A stretch of DNA of 64,000 nt from an uncultured Bacteroides sp. (GTDB taxonomy: Bacteria > Bacteroidota > Bacteroidia > Bacteroidales > Bacteroidaceae), in the NCBI RefSeq assembly GCF_963677945.1, contig NZ_OY782578.1:3563258-3627257 (forward strand). The letters run 5' to 3'. Position numbers and translations under genes: made by a program. The notes under the pieces were generated by a model. The model was given only the letters and a program-made list of their open reading frames with translations, made no database searches and was not told where the DNA came from. Numbering within the stretch: position 1 is the stretch's first letter; every line of letters starts with the position of its first letter. Shown here piece after piece: positions 18,929 to 28,035 of this stretch.

Positions 18929-20056
18929 TTATTTAGGGTTAACATTCATTTTTATTGTTTTCTTCAGTGTGTCTATCGTAATTTGGTTAGGTGCAATTTT
19001 TTCCAGCATTTTAAGAAGATCATCCAATGGAACGCTTATATCTAATTTTCCAGATACTTTTATCTTACTCATATCCTGTGCATTATAGAATAGGTTCGTA
19101 TCATAATGCTTACACAGCTTTTCAAGAACAACAGATAAAGGTTCTTTATCCAGAACTAATAAATCTTCTTTCCAGCAAATATCATTGTACGGATCAATAT
19201 TATTTAGGGCATTTTTCTTTTCTGATTTATCAAATGTATATTTCTGATTTGGCAGCATAGTAACAGTTTCACCTGAAGACGCTGAAACTTTCACCCGTCC
19301 GCTAACCAGCACAACCGATTGAATATTTCTTTCAGGAAAGGCAGAAACGTTGAACGATGTACCCAACACACTGATATCCATATCCTGAGTTTTCACATTA
19401 AACTGTTTTTGCGGATTCTTCGTAACATCAAGAAAAGCTTCTCCTTCCAGATAAACTTCTCTCGTTTTTTCATTATAAGTAATTGGAAATATCATTTTAG
19501 TATGTTCTCTCACTGTTATAGTAGTCTTATCCGCTAATATTATCCTAGCTTTATTTCCCTGCGGAATAGCTATCTGCAAGAACGGATTTTCCTTAGAATC
19601 AGGAACTGATATATTAAATGAATTACCATCTCTATTTACTATTTTTAGTTGTCCTTTCTCACTATTGCAATAAACTTCGGCTTGCCTGTCCAGTTCAATC
19701 ACCTGTTTGCCTATATAAAGACAAGACGTATGTAATGTCTCAATGTTAATATTTGCTGTAATTTCCTTGTACATATCCGCTTTCCCTACTGTAAGACGGT
19801 ATATTCCCCACCCACCAACAACTAGAATCAGAATAGAGGCAGCAATACTTAGAGTGCGAACAATGAAACGCTGCTTTTTACCTATCGTCTTTCCTGAAAT
19901 ATTCCTCCAAATATGATCTTTCTCCTCAGCTGACAATACACTATCATTCTTCTTAATGAACTGAATGATATCATTCGAAGAAGTTTGTTCAAAACCTCTT
20001 TTTGTTGTACTCCTATTATTTTCTTCTTTTTTATGCATTTTATCCACCTTTAGCAT
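18929..20056 (-). CDS. FecR-family anti-sigma factor
   Basis: Inner-membrane regulator that holds an ECF sigma factor until the TonB-dependent receptor signals. Residues 1-80 are cytoplasmic and sigma-binding, with one transmembrane helix at about 86-106 (LSIAASILILVVGGWGIY). Then comes the periplasmic FecR domain (about 165-285, containing EGEAFLDVTKNPQKQFNVKT) and the C-terminal DUF4974-type region (about 305-375, DKEPLSVVLEKLCKHYDTNLF) that meets the STN domain. A second Met at residue 7 is also possible. It opens the leftward operon ahead of susC. No sigma gene is adjacent; the likely partner is the + strand ECF gene at 9367-9960. Confidence 0.92.
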   Translation of the reverse strand: MLKVDKMHKKEENNRSTTKRGFEQTSSNDIIQFIKKNDSVLSAEEKDHIWRNISGKTIGKKQRFIVRTLSIAASILILVVGGWGIYRLTVGKADMYKEITANINIETLHTSCLYIGKQVIELDRQAEVYCNSEKGQLKIVNRDGNSFNISVPDSKENPFLQIAIPQGNKARIILADKTTITVREHTKMIFPITYNEKTREVYLEGEAFLDVTKNPQKQFNVKTQDMDISVLGTSFNVSAFPERNIQSVVLVSGRVKVSASSGETVTMLPNQKYTFDKSEKKNALNNIDPYNDICWKEDLLVLDKEPLSVVLEKLCKHYDTNLFYNAQDMSKIKVSGKLDISVPLDDLLKMLEKIAPNQITIDTLKKTIKMNVNPK

Positions 20057-20342
20057 GGTTGTTTATTAACTATACACCCCATCTTTTCGCTTGTACTCAA
20101 TTTTAATAGAAAAAAATGCAAAAAAAATATTTAGAGCAAACATCAGCAGGTAAATAATGTTAAAAACAGATCAACACACACACTAAGATTTTTTCAATAA
20201 CGCTTTTTGTTTTTAAGTTTTAAGATTATTCCCAATAAACAAATGCAAGCAATTCATTGTTAAATATTTATTGAGTAAAGTAAATAAATGTTTAATATTC
20301 AATAATCGATTTTATTTGCAAGAATATTTATCAATAAAACTT

Positions 20343-20373
20343 ATTGATGTTTCAAAAATAAAGTATAATTTTG
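20343..20373 (+). promoter_or_regulatory. Promoter of the small membrane protein gene
   Basis: ATTG at 20343-20346 and TAATTTTG at 20366-20373, separated by 19 bases, fit the Bacteroides -33/-7 pair. Transcription would start near 20380, leaving a leader of about 150 bases. The rest of the 470-base gap (20057-20529) is AT-rich, without a recognisable gene. Confidence 0.6.
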
Positions 20374-20529
20374 CAGTCTCTTAGAACTAAAAAGATATTA
20401 ATAATATTTAGAGCGTTATTTACGCTATTATTCTAATTATCAGATTTTATAAGAAACAGAATATATTTTCTCCATGAGTCGCTTTGTTAACGAATCGGGA
20501 ACATTTATGTAAGTAAATAAGTTCAAGAT

Positions 20530-20853
20530 ATGAAATTCATAACAAAATTCTTATTTATACTGAACATCGCCATTTGGATTGTAGGAGGTGCAGCTTGTTG
20601 GGTACTTACAGGAAGTACTCTTGGAAGTGTTATATTGATAGGATTTGTTGTTTTTCTTATTGCCTGGGCTATTAGTGACGAAGCCATCATTGTTTCGTGC
20701 GATGATTTCATGAATCCCGAATGGCGTATTTTCACCAGAAGAATTTCCTGGGCTACCAGTGCTTCACTTATATGTATGGGAATCTTTATATTTGTATGCG
20801 TGGCTATGGATATATTTAACATGAGAGAATTTCTGAATATGAAATCATCTTAG
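20530..20853 (+). CDS. Small three-helix membrane protein, unknown function
   Basis: A 107-residue hydrophobic protein. Likely membrane spans are about 5-27 (FLFILNIAIWIVGGAACWVL), 30-50 (GSVILIGFVVFLIAWAI) and 75-96 (SLICMGIFIFVCVAMDIF), with the charged loop DEAIIVSCDDFMNPEW between spans two and three. It has its own promoter. Its stop codon overlaps the 3' end of hutI on the other strand by four bases, so the two transcripts converge. I recognise no family. Real gene status rests on the promoter, the start position and consistent membrane topology. Confidence 0.65.
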   Translation: MKFITKFLFILNIAIWIVGGAACWVLTGSTLGSVILIGFVVFLIAWAISDEAIIVSCDDFMNPEWRIFTRRISWATSASLICMGIFIFVCVAMDIFNMREFLNMKSS

Positions 20854-22094
20854 GGATGAACGACTCCCCCACCAAGAATCACACAGTCTATCAAATCAGA
20901 AGTATAAGCGTAAGGCAGAAAGTAGATTGATGGGATTTCTTTCGTGATAAGTACATTTGCCTGTTTCCCAACACAGATAGAACCATGGGTATCACTGATA
21001 CCCATTGCATAAGCACTATTAATTGTGGCGGCATTGATTGCCTCTTCAGGAGTTAGCTTCATTTTGATTGTTGCCAATGAAAGAATAAACTTCATGTTAC
21101 CCGATGGCGATGAACCCGGATTATAATCAGAAGCAAGAGCAATAGGTAATCCACTATCTATCATCTTCCGGGCAGGTGCATAGTTCATTCCCAGGAAGAA
21201 GGCCGCACCGGGTAGTAAAGTTGGCATAGTGCTGCTACCTTTCAATGCTTCAATTTCCGCATCACCGGTAAACTCCAGATGATCGACCGACAATGCATTA
21301 TGCTTCACTCCTATTTGTATACCACCAGAAAGAGCCAATTCATTTGCATGTATCTTTGAACGTATACCATATCTGGCACCAGCTTCCATAATGCGTTCTG
21401 TCTCTTCACTAGTAAAGAAGCCCTTATCGCAAAAACAGTCAATAAAATCTGCCAAATCTTCATTTGCTACAGCAGGTATCATTTCGTTCACAATTAAATC
21501 TACGTAATCAGATTGCCTACCTTTATAGGCTGCAGGTACAGCATGAGCACCTAGAAAAGTAGCACGAATGGTAAGAGGCGTGGTTTCACGAAGTTTTTTG
21601 ATAACACGCAGCATCTTAAGTTCATCTTCTGTATTTAGTCCATATCCGCTCTTTATCTCGGCTGCACCGGTTCCCATTCGGATCATCTCATTAACCCGGA
21701 CAAGAGCCTCAGCATAAAGCTGATCTTCAGTTGCCTCGTGCAACTGTTTGGCAGAATTAAGTATGCCACCTCCACGCCGGGCTATTTCCTCGTACGATAG
21801 TCCGTTTATCTTGTCAATAAACTCCTGTTCCCTGCTGCCTGCGTAGACTATATGTGTATGAGAATCGCAGAATACAGGCAACACAATCTTACCGGTTGCA
21901 TCTATAACCTTATCAGCTACGAGATCTGGTGGAAGTGACACCATCTCTCCAAAAGCAGAAATGTGTTCATCTTCCATCAACAAATAAGCATCTTTGATAC
22001 TGGGCAGAAAAGCCATATCTCTGCCGCAAACCATTGAACGTGGAGTGTCTTCCACCTGATATAGTTCACGTATATTTGTTATTAATAGCTTCAT
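20850..22094 (-). CDS. hutI: Imidazolonepropionase
   Basis: Third step of histidine degradation: opens 4-imidazolone-5-propanoate to N-formimino-L-glutamate. Amidohydrolase fold: metal-binding HTH at His79/His81 in CDSHTHIVYAG, then ETAEIKSGYGLN-type substrate loop (GAAEIKSGYGL), HANE in KIHANELALSGG, DHLEF, and the metal-site Asp in LASDYNPGSSPSG. At 414 aa the length is typical. The start overlaps the hutH stop by four bases (ATGA), so translation is coupled. Last gene of the ftcD-hutU-hutH-hutI operon. Confidence 0.96.
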   Translation of the reverse strand: MKLLITNIRELYQVEDTPRSMVCGRDMAFLPSIKDAYLLMEDEHISAFGEMVSLPPDLVADKVIDATGKIVLPVFCDSHTHIVYAGSREQEFIDKINGLSYEEIARRGGGILNSAKQLHEATEDQLYAEALVRVNEMIRMGTGAAEIKSGYGLNTEDELKMLRVIKKLRETTPLTIRATFLGAHAVPAAYKGRQSDYVDLIVNEMIPAVANEDLADFIDCFCDKGFFTSEETERIMEAGARYGIRSKIHANELALSGGIQIGVKHNALSVDHLEFTGDAEIEALKGSSTMPTLLPGAAFFLGMNYAPARKMIDSGLPIALASDYNPGSSPSGNMKFILSLATIKMKLTPEEAINAATINSAYAMGISDTHGSICVGKQANVLITKEIPSIYFLPYAYTSDLIDCVILGGGVVHP

Positions 22095-23590
22095 GCTTTA
22101 AATAGCTTTTCTTGCTTCAGAAAATCCACACTAATCTGAATGTGCGTGTACATCACGCAATCGTTCTCAACAAATGGTACTACCCTACGATATTCAGCAC
22201 ATATATTTTCCAGAAAAGGAGAAGTTTTTAATGGGCGACGGAAATCCAATGCCTGCACAGCATTGTACATTTCAATAGCCAACACACGTTCTGTATTCTC
22301 CATCACTTTATAACATTTAGTAGCCGCATTAGCTCCCATACTCACATGATCTTCCTGACCATTGGACGACTCAATAGAATCGACCGATGCGGGAGTACAT
22401 AACTGCTTACTTTGACTTACAATAGAAGCGGCAGCATACTGAGGAATCATAAATCCACTATTCAATCCGGGATTACCGGCCAGAGAAACCGGAAGCTCCC
22501 GTTTGCCGGCAATAAGCCGGTAGATACGTTGGGAAGATATACTGCCAAGTTCGGCCACACCAATAGCCAGATAATCTAGAGCTACAGCCAAAGGTTCACC
22601 GTGAAAGTTTCCTGCCGAGATAATCAAATCTTCATCGGGAATAATCGTTGGATTATCGGTAGCAGAGTTTATCTCAGTTGTAAACACGCTTTCCACAAAA
22701 GCAATGGTATCCTTGGATGCACCGTGAACCTGTGGAACGCACCGGAAGGAATAAGGATCCTGAACATGTACCTTCTTACGTGAAATAATCTCGCTGCCGT
22801 CAAGCAGTTTCCGAATACGACGAGCCGTTTCAATCTGCCCTTTGTGCGGGCGAATAGCATGAACAGCCGGATGGAAAGGCTCAATACGTCCATCGAAAGC
22901 ATCAATTGAAAGGGCAGCAGTAACATCTGCTACTGCTGATAATCTCTTTGCATTCATAATGCACCAACAGCCGTAAGCTCCCATAAATTGTGTTCCATTC
23001 AGCAAAGCCAGTCCCTCTTTAGATTGCAGAGTGATAGGTTCCCATCCAAACTTCTGGTTTACCACATGAGCAGCCACATCTTTGCCTTTATAATTTACCT
23101 CTCCCAAATTCAGAATAGGCAAACATAAATGAGCAAGCGGTACTAAATCGCCCGATGCTCCTAATGAGCCTTGCTGATAAACAACTGGATAGACACCGTT
23201 ATTATAAAAGTCGACTAACCGTTGCACTGTTTCCAGCTGCACACCCGAATAGCCATAAGAAAGCGATTGAATTTTAAGGATTAGCATCAGCTTCACAATC
23301 TCATTTGGCACACGATCGCCAACACCACAGGCATGAGACATCACCAGATTACGCTGAAGAATGGATAGTTGCTCGCTACTCACACTAATATCGCAAAAAC
23401 ACCCAAAACCTGTAGATACACCATAGATAGGTTCTTCCTGAGTCTTTATTTTATCATCCAAATACCTGCGACATTTTAGAATCAAAGCTTTCGATTCGTC
23501 GGACAATTCCAGCTTATATCCATTCTCTATGATTTGTTGCAGTCTGTCAATTGACAGATGTGCTGTGCTTATTTTATGTATTTTTGCCAT
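22091..23590 (-). CDS. hutH: Histidine ammonia-lyase
   Basis: First step of histidine degradation: removes ammonia from L-histidine to give trans-urocanate. The Ala145-Ser146-Gly147 tripeptide in GSLGASGDLVPLAHL forms the MIO electrophile. Other family marks are YGVSTGFG (57-64) and SSNGQEDHVSMGANAA near the C-terminus. Length 499 aa is normal for HutH. It lies two bases after hutU and overlaps hutI by four. Cytosolic. Confidence 0.97.
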   Translation of the reverse strand: MAKIHKISTAHLSIDRLQQIIENGYKLELSDESKALILKCRRYLDDKIKTQEEPIYGVSTGFGCFCDISVSSEQLSILQRNLVMSHACGVGDRVPNEIVKLMLILKIQSLSYGYSGVQLETVQRLVDFYNNGVYPVVYQQGSLGASGDLVPLAHLCLPILNLGEVNYKGKDVAAHVVNQKFGWEPITLQSKEGLALLNGTQFMGAYGCWCIMNAKRLSAVADVTAALSIDAFDGRIEPFHPAVHAIRPHKGQIETARRIRKLLDGSEIISRKKVHVQDPYSFRCVPQVHGASKDTIAFVESVFTTEINSATDNPTIIPDEDLIISAGNFHGEPLAVALDYLAIGVAELGSISSQRIYRLIAGKRELPVSLAGNPGLNSGFMIPQYAAASIVSQSKQLCTPASVDSIESSNGQEDHVSMGANAATKCYKVMENTERVLAIEMYNAVQALDFRRPLKTSPFLENICAEYRRVVPFVENDCVMYTHIQISVDFLKQEKLFKA

Positions 23591-23592
23591 AA

Positions 23593-25617
23593 CTATTTAT
23601 GTTTTAATGCTGCTTTGATAAGATTCTCATCAGCTATATTAGGTAAAGTAACCACTAGTTGTGGAGTACGTTCCATCTCTCTGCGAATTGCATCCATAGC
23701 TCCCTGATTGCGAGCCCAGCTACGACGGGCCAGTCCATTATTTACATCCCACAAGAGCATGGAGCTGAGACGACGCTCTGCATCAGCGGAGCCATCAATC
23801 ATCATTCCAAAACCACCATTGATAACCTCTCCCCAGCCTACTCCTCCACCGTTGTGAATTGAAACCCACGTTGCACCACGAAAAGAATCACCAATTACAT
23901 TCTGTACTGCCATATCTGCAGTAAATGAAGAACCATCGTAAATATTGGAAGTTTCACGGAAAGGCGAATCAGTACCCGACACATCGTGATGGTCACGTCC
24001 CAGTACTACCGGGGCAGAAATCTCACCATGCCTGATTGCTTCATTGAATGCCCTGGCCACTTCAATACGCCCAATGGAATCAAGATAAAGAATACGTGCT
24101 TGAGAACCAACTACCAAATTATTTTTTCCAGCTTCTTTTATCCAATGGAGGTTATCTTCCAGTTGAGACCTTATATCAGCAGGTGCAGTCTGAAGAATCT
24201 TCTCGAGTACTTCGGCAGCAATCCTGTCAGTTACAGCAAGGTCTTTCGGATCACCCGAGGTACACACCCAACGGAACGGTCCGAAACCATAATCGAAGAA
24301 AAGCGGTCCCATAATATCCTGCACATACGAAGGATAACGGAAAGTACCATCAGCCTTCATTACATCGGCTCCCGCCCGCGATGCTTCAAGCAGAAAGGCA
24401 TTACCATAATCAAAGAAATACATGCCGGCAGCAGTAAGTTTATTGATAGCCGCAGCATGTCGTCGCAATGTACTGCGAACCTTCGCCTGAAACTTATCTG
24501 GCTCTTCGGCCATCATACGGTTAGCCTCATCAAAATCAATGTCTACCGGATAATAACCACCTGCCCAGGGATTATGCAAGGAAGTCTGATCGGAACCAAG
24601 ATCTATATACATCTCTTCCGCAGCCAAGCGCTCCCATAAATCGACCACATTTCCCTGATAAGCAATCGATACCACTTCGTTTGCATCAACCGCCCTGCGA
24701 ATACGCGGCATCAATATATCTAAATCAGTAAACACCTCGTCTACCCAACCTTGTGAATGACGGATAGCCACAGCTTTAGGATTAATTTCGGCAATAACAG
24801 TAACCACTCCGGCAATATTACCGGCCTTCGGTTGTGCACCCGACATTCCCCCTAATCCTGAGGAGACAAACAATACACCTTTTCTGGAAGGATGTTTGGC
24901 ACGTTGCATTCGTTTGGCGTTCAGCACTGTGATGGTTGTACCGTGCACGATACCTTGCGGACCAATGTACATATACGATCCGGCAGTCATCTGTCCGTAT
25001 TGAGACACTCCCAAAGCATTGAACTTTTCCCAATGATCTTTGGATGAGTAATTAGGTATCACCATACCATTGGTTACCACTACTCGCGGGGCATCCTTGT
25101 GAGAAGGAAACAATCCCATCGGATGACCGGAATACATCACCAAAGTCTGCTCATCTGTCATGGTAGCCAAATACTTCATCGTGAGCAGATATTGTGCCCA
25201 GTTCTGAAAAACCGCACCATTGCCGCCATACGTAATCAGCTCGCGCGGATGCTGAGCTACCGCATCATCCAGGTTATTGCTCAACATCAGCATAATAGCT
25301 GCCGCCTGTTTCGACTTATATGGATAATCTTCTATGGGGCGGGCATAAATTTTATAATCGGGACGATAACGATACATGTATATACGACCATACTTAGCCA
25401 GCTCGTCGGCAAATTCAGGAGCCAGTATCGCATGGTGTTTGGCGGGGAAATAGCGAAGTGCATTTTTCAAGGCAAGCTCCTTTTCACTGTCAGTGAGAAT
25501 ATCCTTTCGTTTGGGAGCATGGTTAACACCCGGTTCGTAAGGCTTGGCTTCGGGTAGCATATCAGGGATACCATCCAGAATCAATCGGCGAAATTCCTCT
25601 TTACTGATTTCTTCCAT
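23593..25617 (-). CDS. hutU: Urocanate hydratase
   Basis: Second step of histidine degradation: NAD+-dependent hydration of urocanate to imidazolonepropionate. Recognised by LITYGGNGAVFQNWAQY, MYSGHPMGLFPS, SSGLGGMSGAQPKA and the GRDHHDVSGTDSPFRET block with the later IHNGGGVGWGEVINGGFGMMIDG. At 674 aa it is about 115 residues longer than the well-known proteobacterial enzyme, with the extra sequence at the N-terminus and within the C-terminal part; this long form is usual in Bacteroidota and eukaryotes. Six bases separate it from ftcD, two from hutH. Confidence 0.95.
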   Translation of the reverse strand: MEEISKEEFRRLILDGIPDMLPEAKPYEPGVNHAPKRKDILTDSEKELALKNALRYFPAKHHAILAPEFADELAKYGRIYMYRYRPDYKIYARPIEDYPYKSKQAAAIMLMLSNNLDDAVAQHPRELITYGGNGAVFQNWAQYLLTMKYLATMTDEQTLVMYSGHPMGLFPSHKDAPRVVVTNGMVIPNYSSKDHWEKFNALGVSQYGQMTAGSYMYIGPQGIVHGTTITVLNAKRMQRAKHPSRKGVLFVSSGLGGMSGAQPKAGNIAGVVTVIAEINPKAVAIRHSQGWVDEVFTDLDILMPRIRRAVDANEVVSIAYQGNVVDLWERLAAEEMYIDLGSDQTSLHNPWAGGYYPVDIDFDEANRMMAEEPDKFQAKVRSTLRRHAAAINKLTAAGMYFFDYGNAFLLEASRAGADVMKADGTFRYPSYVQDIMGPLFFDYGFGPFRWVCTSGDPKDLAVTDRIAAEVLEKILQTAPADIRSQLEDNLHWIKEAGKNNLVVGSQARILYLDSIGRIEVARAFNEAIRHGEISAPVVLGRDHHDVSGTDSPFRETSNIYDGSSFTADMAVQNVIGDSFRGATWVSIHNGGGVGWGEVINGGFGMMIDGSADAERRLSSMLLWDVNNGLARRSWARNQGAMDAIRREMERTPQLVVTLPNIADENLIKAALKHK

Positions 25618-25623
25618 ATCTGG

Positions 25624-27318
25624 TTATATTTTACTATTAACAATCTCAAGAATTGCTTCTTCCCTCTCCTGCGCCAGTTTTGCTATAACAGCAGACTCCA
25701 GCAGAATAGGCTCAACCAAATCTCTGTTTTTAATTCCGGCAGCATTAATACGTACATTCAGCCAGGCACCAAGCACAGCAGAGCGAGCAGCCAACGCACC
25801 TACTCCGGCATCCGATACAGAATTAGGATTACCCTCTTTAGCCATCTGTTCCACAATATCGAAAACAGCCAAAGAAGCTTTCATTACTCTGAAAGGTATC
25901 TGAGTAGCATAAAAAGTTGCTTCCTGAATGGCTTTACTCCGAGCAGACTTCTCTTCTTCTGTATTCTTTGGCAGACCAAAAGCAGCCATCACTTTATTAA
26001 AGGAACGGGTATCTTCGTCTACCAGAAAAAGAAGTTCATTAAGCAAAGACTGACCGCGTTCAGCATAATTGGAAAACTCTTCCCAACGAGCATCCCATCC
26101 TGCTTTGTGAGAAGAGAGATTGGCAACCATCGTACACAAAGCAGCACCCAATGCTCCCATGTATGCAGAGATAGAGCCACCGCCTGGAGCAGCCGATTCA
26201 CTAGCTGTTTCGTAAGCAAAATCAGAAACGGACATATCTACCAGCTTATCTTCAGAGTCATCTCCCATCATGTATTCTATCACCTTATCCTTAGCGTCAA
26301 AAGGTTTCAGATCATCAAGCCCCATAGACTTTATGGCAATCTTTATAATCTCCTTTTCTGATATACCCACAGAACGTTGTTGTTTGCGCAGGAAATATTT
26401 GCCCGCATCAATCAGTGTAGACTTTGGTACCAGACCTACAATCTCGGTACCGGTTACCCGTACTCCGCGAGCTGCAGCTTTTGCCACAACCTCTTCAAAA
26501 GCAACATGTAAAGGAGTTACAGATATATTGGTTATATTCATAGACACCTGAGCAATGCCATATTCTTCAATGAACCAGCCGATAGCAGCCGTACTTTTCA
26601 GCGTTCCCGGAATAAATATATCTTCTCCATGTTCATCTTTCATAATTTTCCCTGCAGGAGAATCTCCTTCACGCTTCACACGCCCACGTTCGCGAACATC
26701 GAAAGCAATGGCATTGGCACGACGGGTAGAAGTTGTATTGAGATTGAAATTCACAGCAATCAGAAAATCTCTGGCTCCCACAGCAGTACATCCTGTCTGG
26801 GCAGCACGCTTAGTCCATACCTCACCGCCAAAATCAGGCATTTTATCTGGATCACCAAAACGCGGTTTCAAGCCTTCATACTCGCCTTCGCGGCAAGCAG
26901 CAAGTTTTTTACGTTCAGGGCGAATCGCAGCATACTCATAACAATAGGTAGGTATGCCACCTTCGAGTGCAATTCTTTTTGCAAGCTGTCGGGCATATTC
27001 AGCAGTTTCTTCCATAGTAATGCCAGAGACAGGAACAAGTGGAAGTACATCGGTAGCTCCCATACGAGGATGTTCCCCGTGATGTTTTCTCATATCTATC
27101 ACTTCTGCGGCTTTCACTACACAACGATAAGCTGCTTCCACCACAGCATCAATTTCTCCCACAAAAGTAACAACAGTACGGTTGGTAGCTTTACCAGGGT
27201 CAACATCAAGAAGTTTGATGCCCTCTACCCCTTCTATCACATCGGTAATTTGTTTAATGACAGACATATCACGTCCCTCACTGAAATTGGGTACGCATTC
27301 TACGATTCGTTTTTCCAT
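25624..27318 (-). CDS. ftcD: Bifunctional glutamate formimidoyltransferase/formimidoyltetrahydrofolate cyclodeaminase
   Basis: Moves the formimino group of formiminoglutamate to tetrahydrofolate, then deaminates it to methenyl-THF, feeding the carbon from histidine into one-carbon metabolism. Residues about 1-325 are the formiminotransferase (VECVPNFSEGRD; KHHGEHPRMGATDVLPLVPV). Residues about 355-560 are the cyclodeaminase (SESAAPGGGSISAYMGALGAAL). Both domains are complete and fused as in mammalian FTCD. This gene heads the hut operon. Its promoter box lies about 80 bases upstream. No histidine- or urocanate-responsive HutC-type regulator is present nearby. Confidence 0.95.
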   Translation of the reverse strand: MEKRIVECVPNFSEGRDMSVIKQITDVIEGVEGIKLLDVDPGKATNRTVVTFVGEIDAVVEAAYRCVVKAAEVIDMRKHHGEHPRMGATDVLPLVPVSGITMEETAEYARQLAKRIALEGGIPTYCYEYAAIRPERKKLAACREGEYEGLKPRFGDPDKMPDFGGEVWTKRAAQTGCTAVGARDFLIAVNFNLNTTSTRRANAIAFDVRERGRVKREGDSPAGKIMKDEHGEDIFIPGTLKSTAAIGWFIEEYGIAQVSMNITNISVTPLHVAFEEVVAKAAARGVRVTGTEIVGLVPKSTLIDAGKYFLRKQQRSVGISEKEIIKIAIKSMGLDDLKPFDAKDKVIEYMMGDDSEDKLVDMSVSDFAYETASESAAPGGGSISAYMGALGAALCTMVANLSSHKAGWDARWEEFSNYAERGQSLLNELLFLVDEDTRSFNKVMAAFGLPKNTEEEKSARSKAIQEATFYATQIPFRVMKASLAVFDIVEQMAKEGNPNSVSDAGVGALAARSAVLGAWLNVRINAAGIKNRDLVEPILLESAVIAKLAQEREEAILEIVNSKI

Positions 27319-27399
27319 CTATGTACAAAGAATAAGGTTTATATCTTTTTTGATCTGTAAGATCAATGCCTCTAAAATAGTGTTTTAGTTTGATTAAAG

Positions 27400-27407
27400 C
27401 AAAACTA
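27400..27407 (-). promoter_or_regulatory. hut operon promoter, -7 element
   Basis: TAGTTTTG on the - strand (followed by C) matches TAnnTTTG. It implies a start of transcription near 27393 and a leader of about 75 bases before ftcD. No clear -33 element is seen. Confidence 0.55.
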
Positions 27408-27698
27408 TTTGCATATTTATCAGGAAATAATACAATCAAGGAATTAAGAAATATATTAATTAATTTGGGAAGCCAATATTTATGTCGTACATTTGAACAT
27501 ATAATAATTATCTATCACATTACTACATATCGGTTCGCAAAGAGCTTTTAGACTGCAGAATCATTGGTAATAACCCTTGTAAATTACAACCTGGAGTACC
27601 AATAATTACAGAAACAAAAAAAACCACACATCTACCGATTCTCATTTATATTAATTTTCAACTATAGAGAATTTCTACACATTTTTAAAATAAATATT

Positions 27699-27812
27699 AT
27701 GTCGAAAGAAAAAGAAGGAAAAGAAAAATCCAAGAAAAAAGAAGCCGTAAAAAGCTTGAAAGAAAAAAGAGCTGATAAAGCCCTGAAACGCAAAAATAGA
27801 AGTGACGCTTAA
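27699..27812 (+). CDS. Lysine-rich 37-residue mini-protein
   Basis: A short frame starting ATGTCGAAAGAAAAAGAAGG and ending TAA at 27812. The product is 37 residues, roughly half of them Lys, Arg or Glu, arranged as an amphipathic highly charged helix (KKKEAVKSLKEKRADKALK). It stands alone in a 700-base gap between the hut promoter and the AAA+ gene and has its own terminator 56 bases downstream. Its charge and size recall small basic nucleic-acid-binding or ribosome-associated peptides, but no family is recognised. Being a low-complexity frame it could be fortuitous; the dedicated terminator argues for a real transcript. Confidence 0.55.
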   Translation: MSKEKEGKEKSKKKEAVKSLKEKRADKALKRKNRSDA

Positions 27813-27867
27813 TTTTCTAATTCACATCCATCTATTTAAGATCTTAAAATGTTCCATTTTACATCAG

Positions 27868-27905
27868 CCCTTCTCCAATGTCTATCGACAGTGAGAAGGG
27901 TTTTT
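27868..27905 (+). terminator. Terminator after the mini-protein gene
   Basis: Eight-bp GC-containing stem CCCTTCTC/GAGAAGGG (27868-27875 with 27893-27900), followed by TTTTTGTTTT. Confidence 0.85.
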
Positions 27906-27950
27906 GTTTTAAACCATCAAATTAATAGCTGAATACAGAGCAAAATAACA

Positions 27951-28020
27951 AAAGTGCTAGTTTAATTCAGCACTTTTTATATAGAAACGCTAGTTTAATT
28001 CAGCATTTTATATATATTTG
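27951..28020 (+). promoter_or_regulatory. Promoter with duplicated operator-like element before the AAA+ gene
   Basis: A 17-base word GCTAGTTTAATTCAGCA occurs exactly twice (27956-27972 and 27989-28005), spaced 33 bases, close to three helical turns. The first copy is flanked by the inverted pair AAAGTGCT/AGCACTTT (27951-27958, 27969-27976). The -7 box TATATTTG is at 28013-28020, right after the second copy, which would cover the -33 region. The arrangement suggests a tandem binding site for a regulator. Confidence 0.6.
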
Positions 28021-28035
28021 CAGAAAAAGGATGTT

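Noticed and set aside
28018-28035. TTG at 28018 as the start of the AAA+ gene
   Set aside because: It lies inside the TATATTTG -7 box, so it would be upstream of the transcription start.
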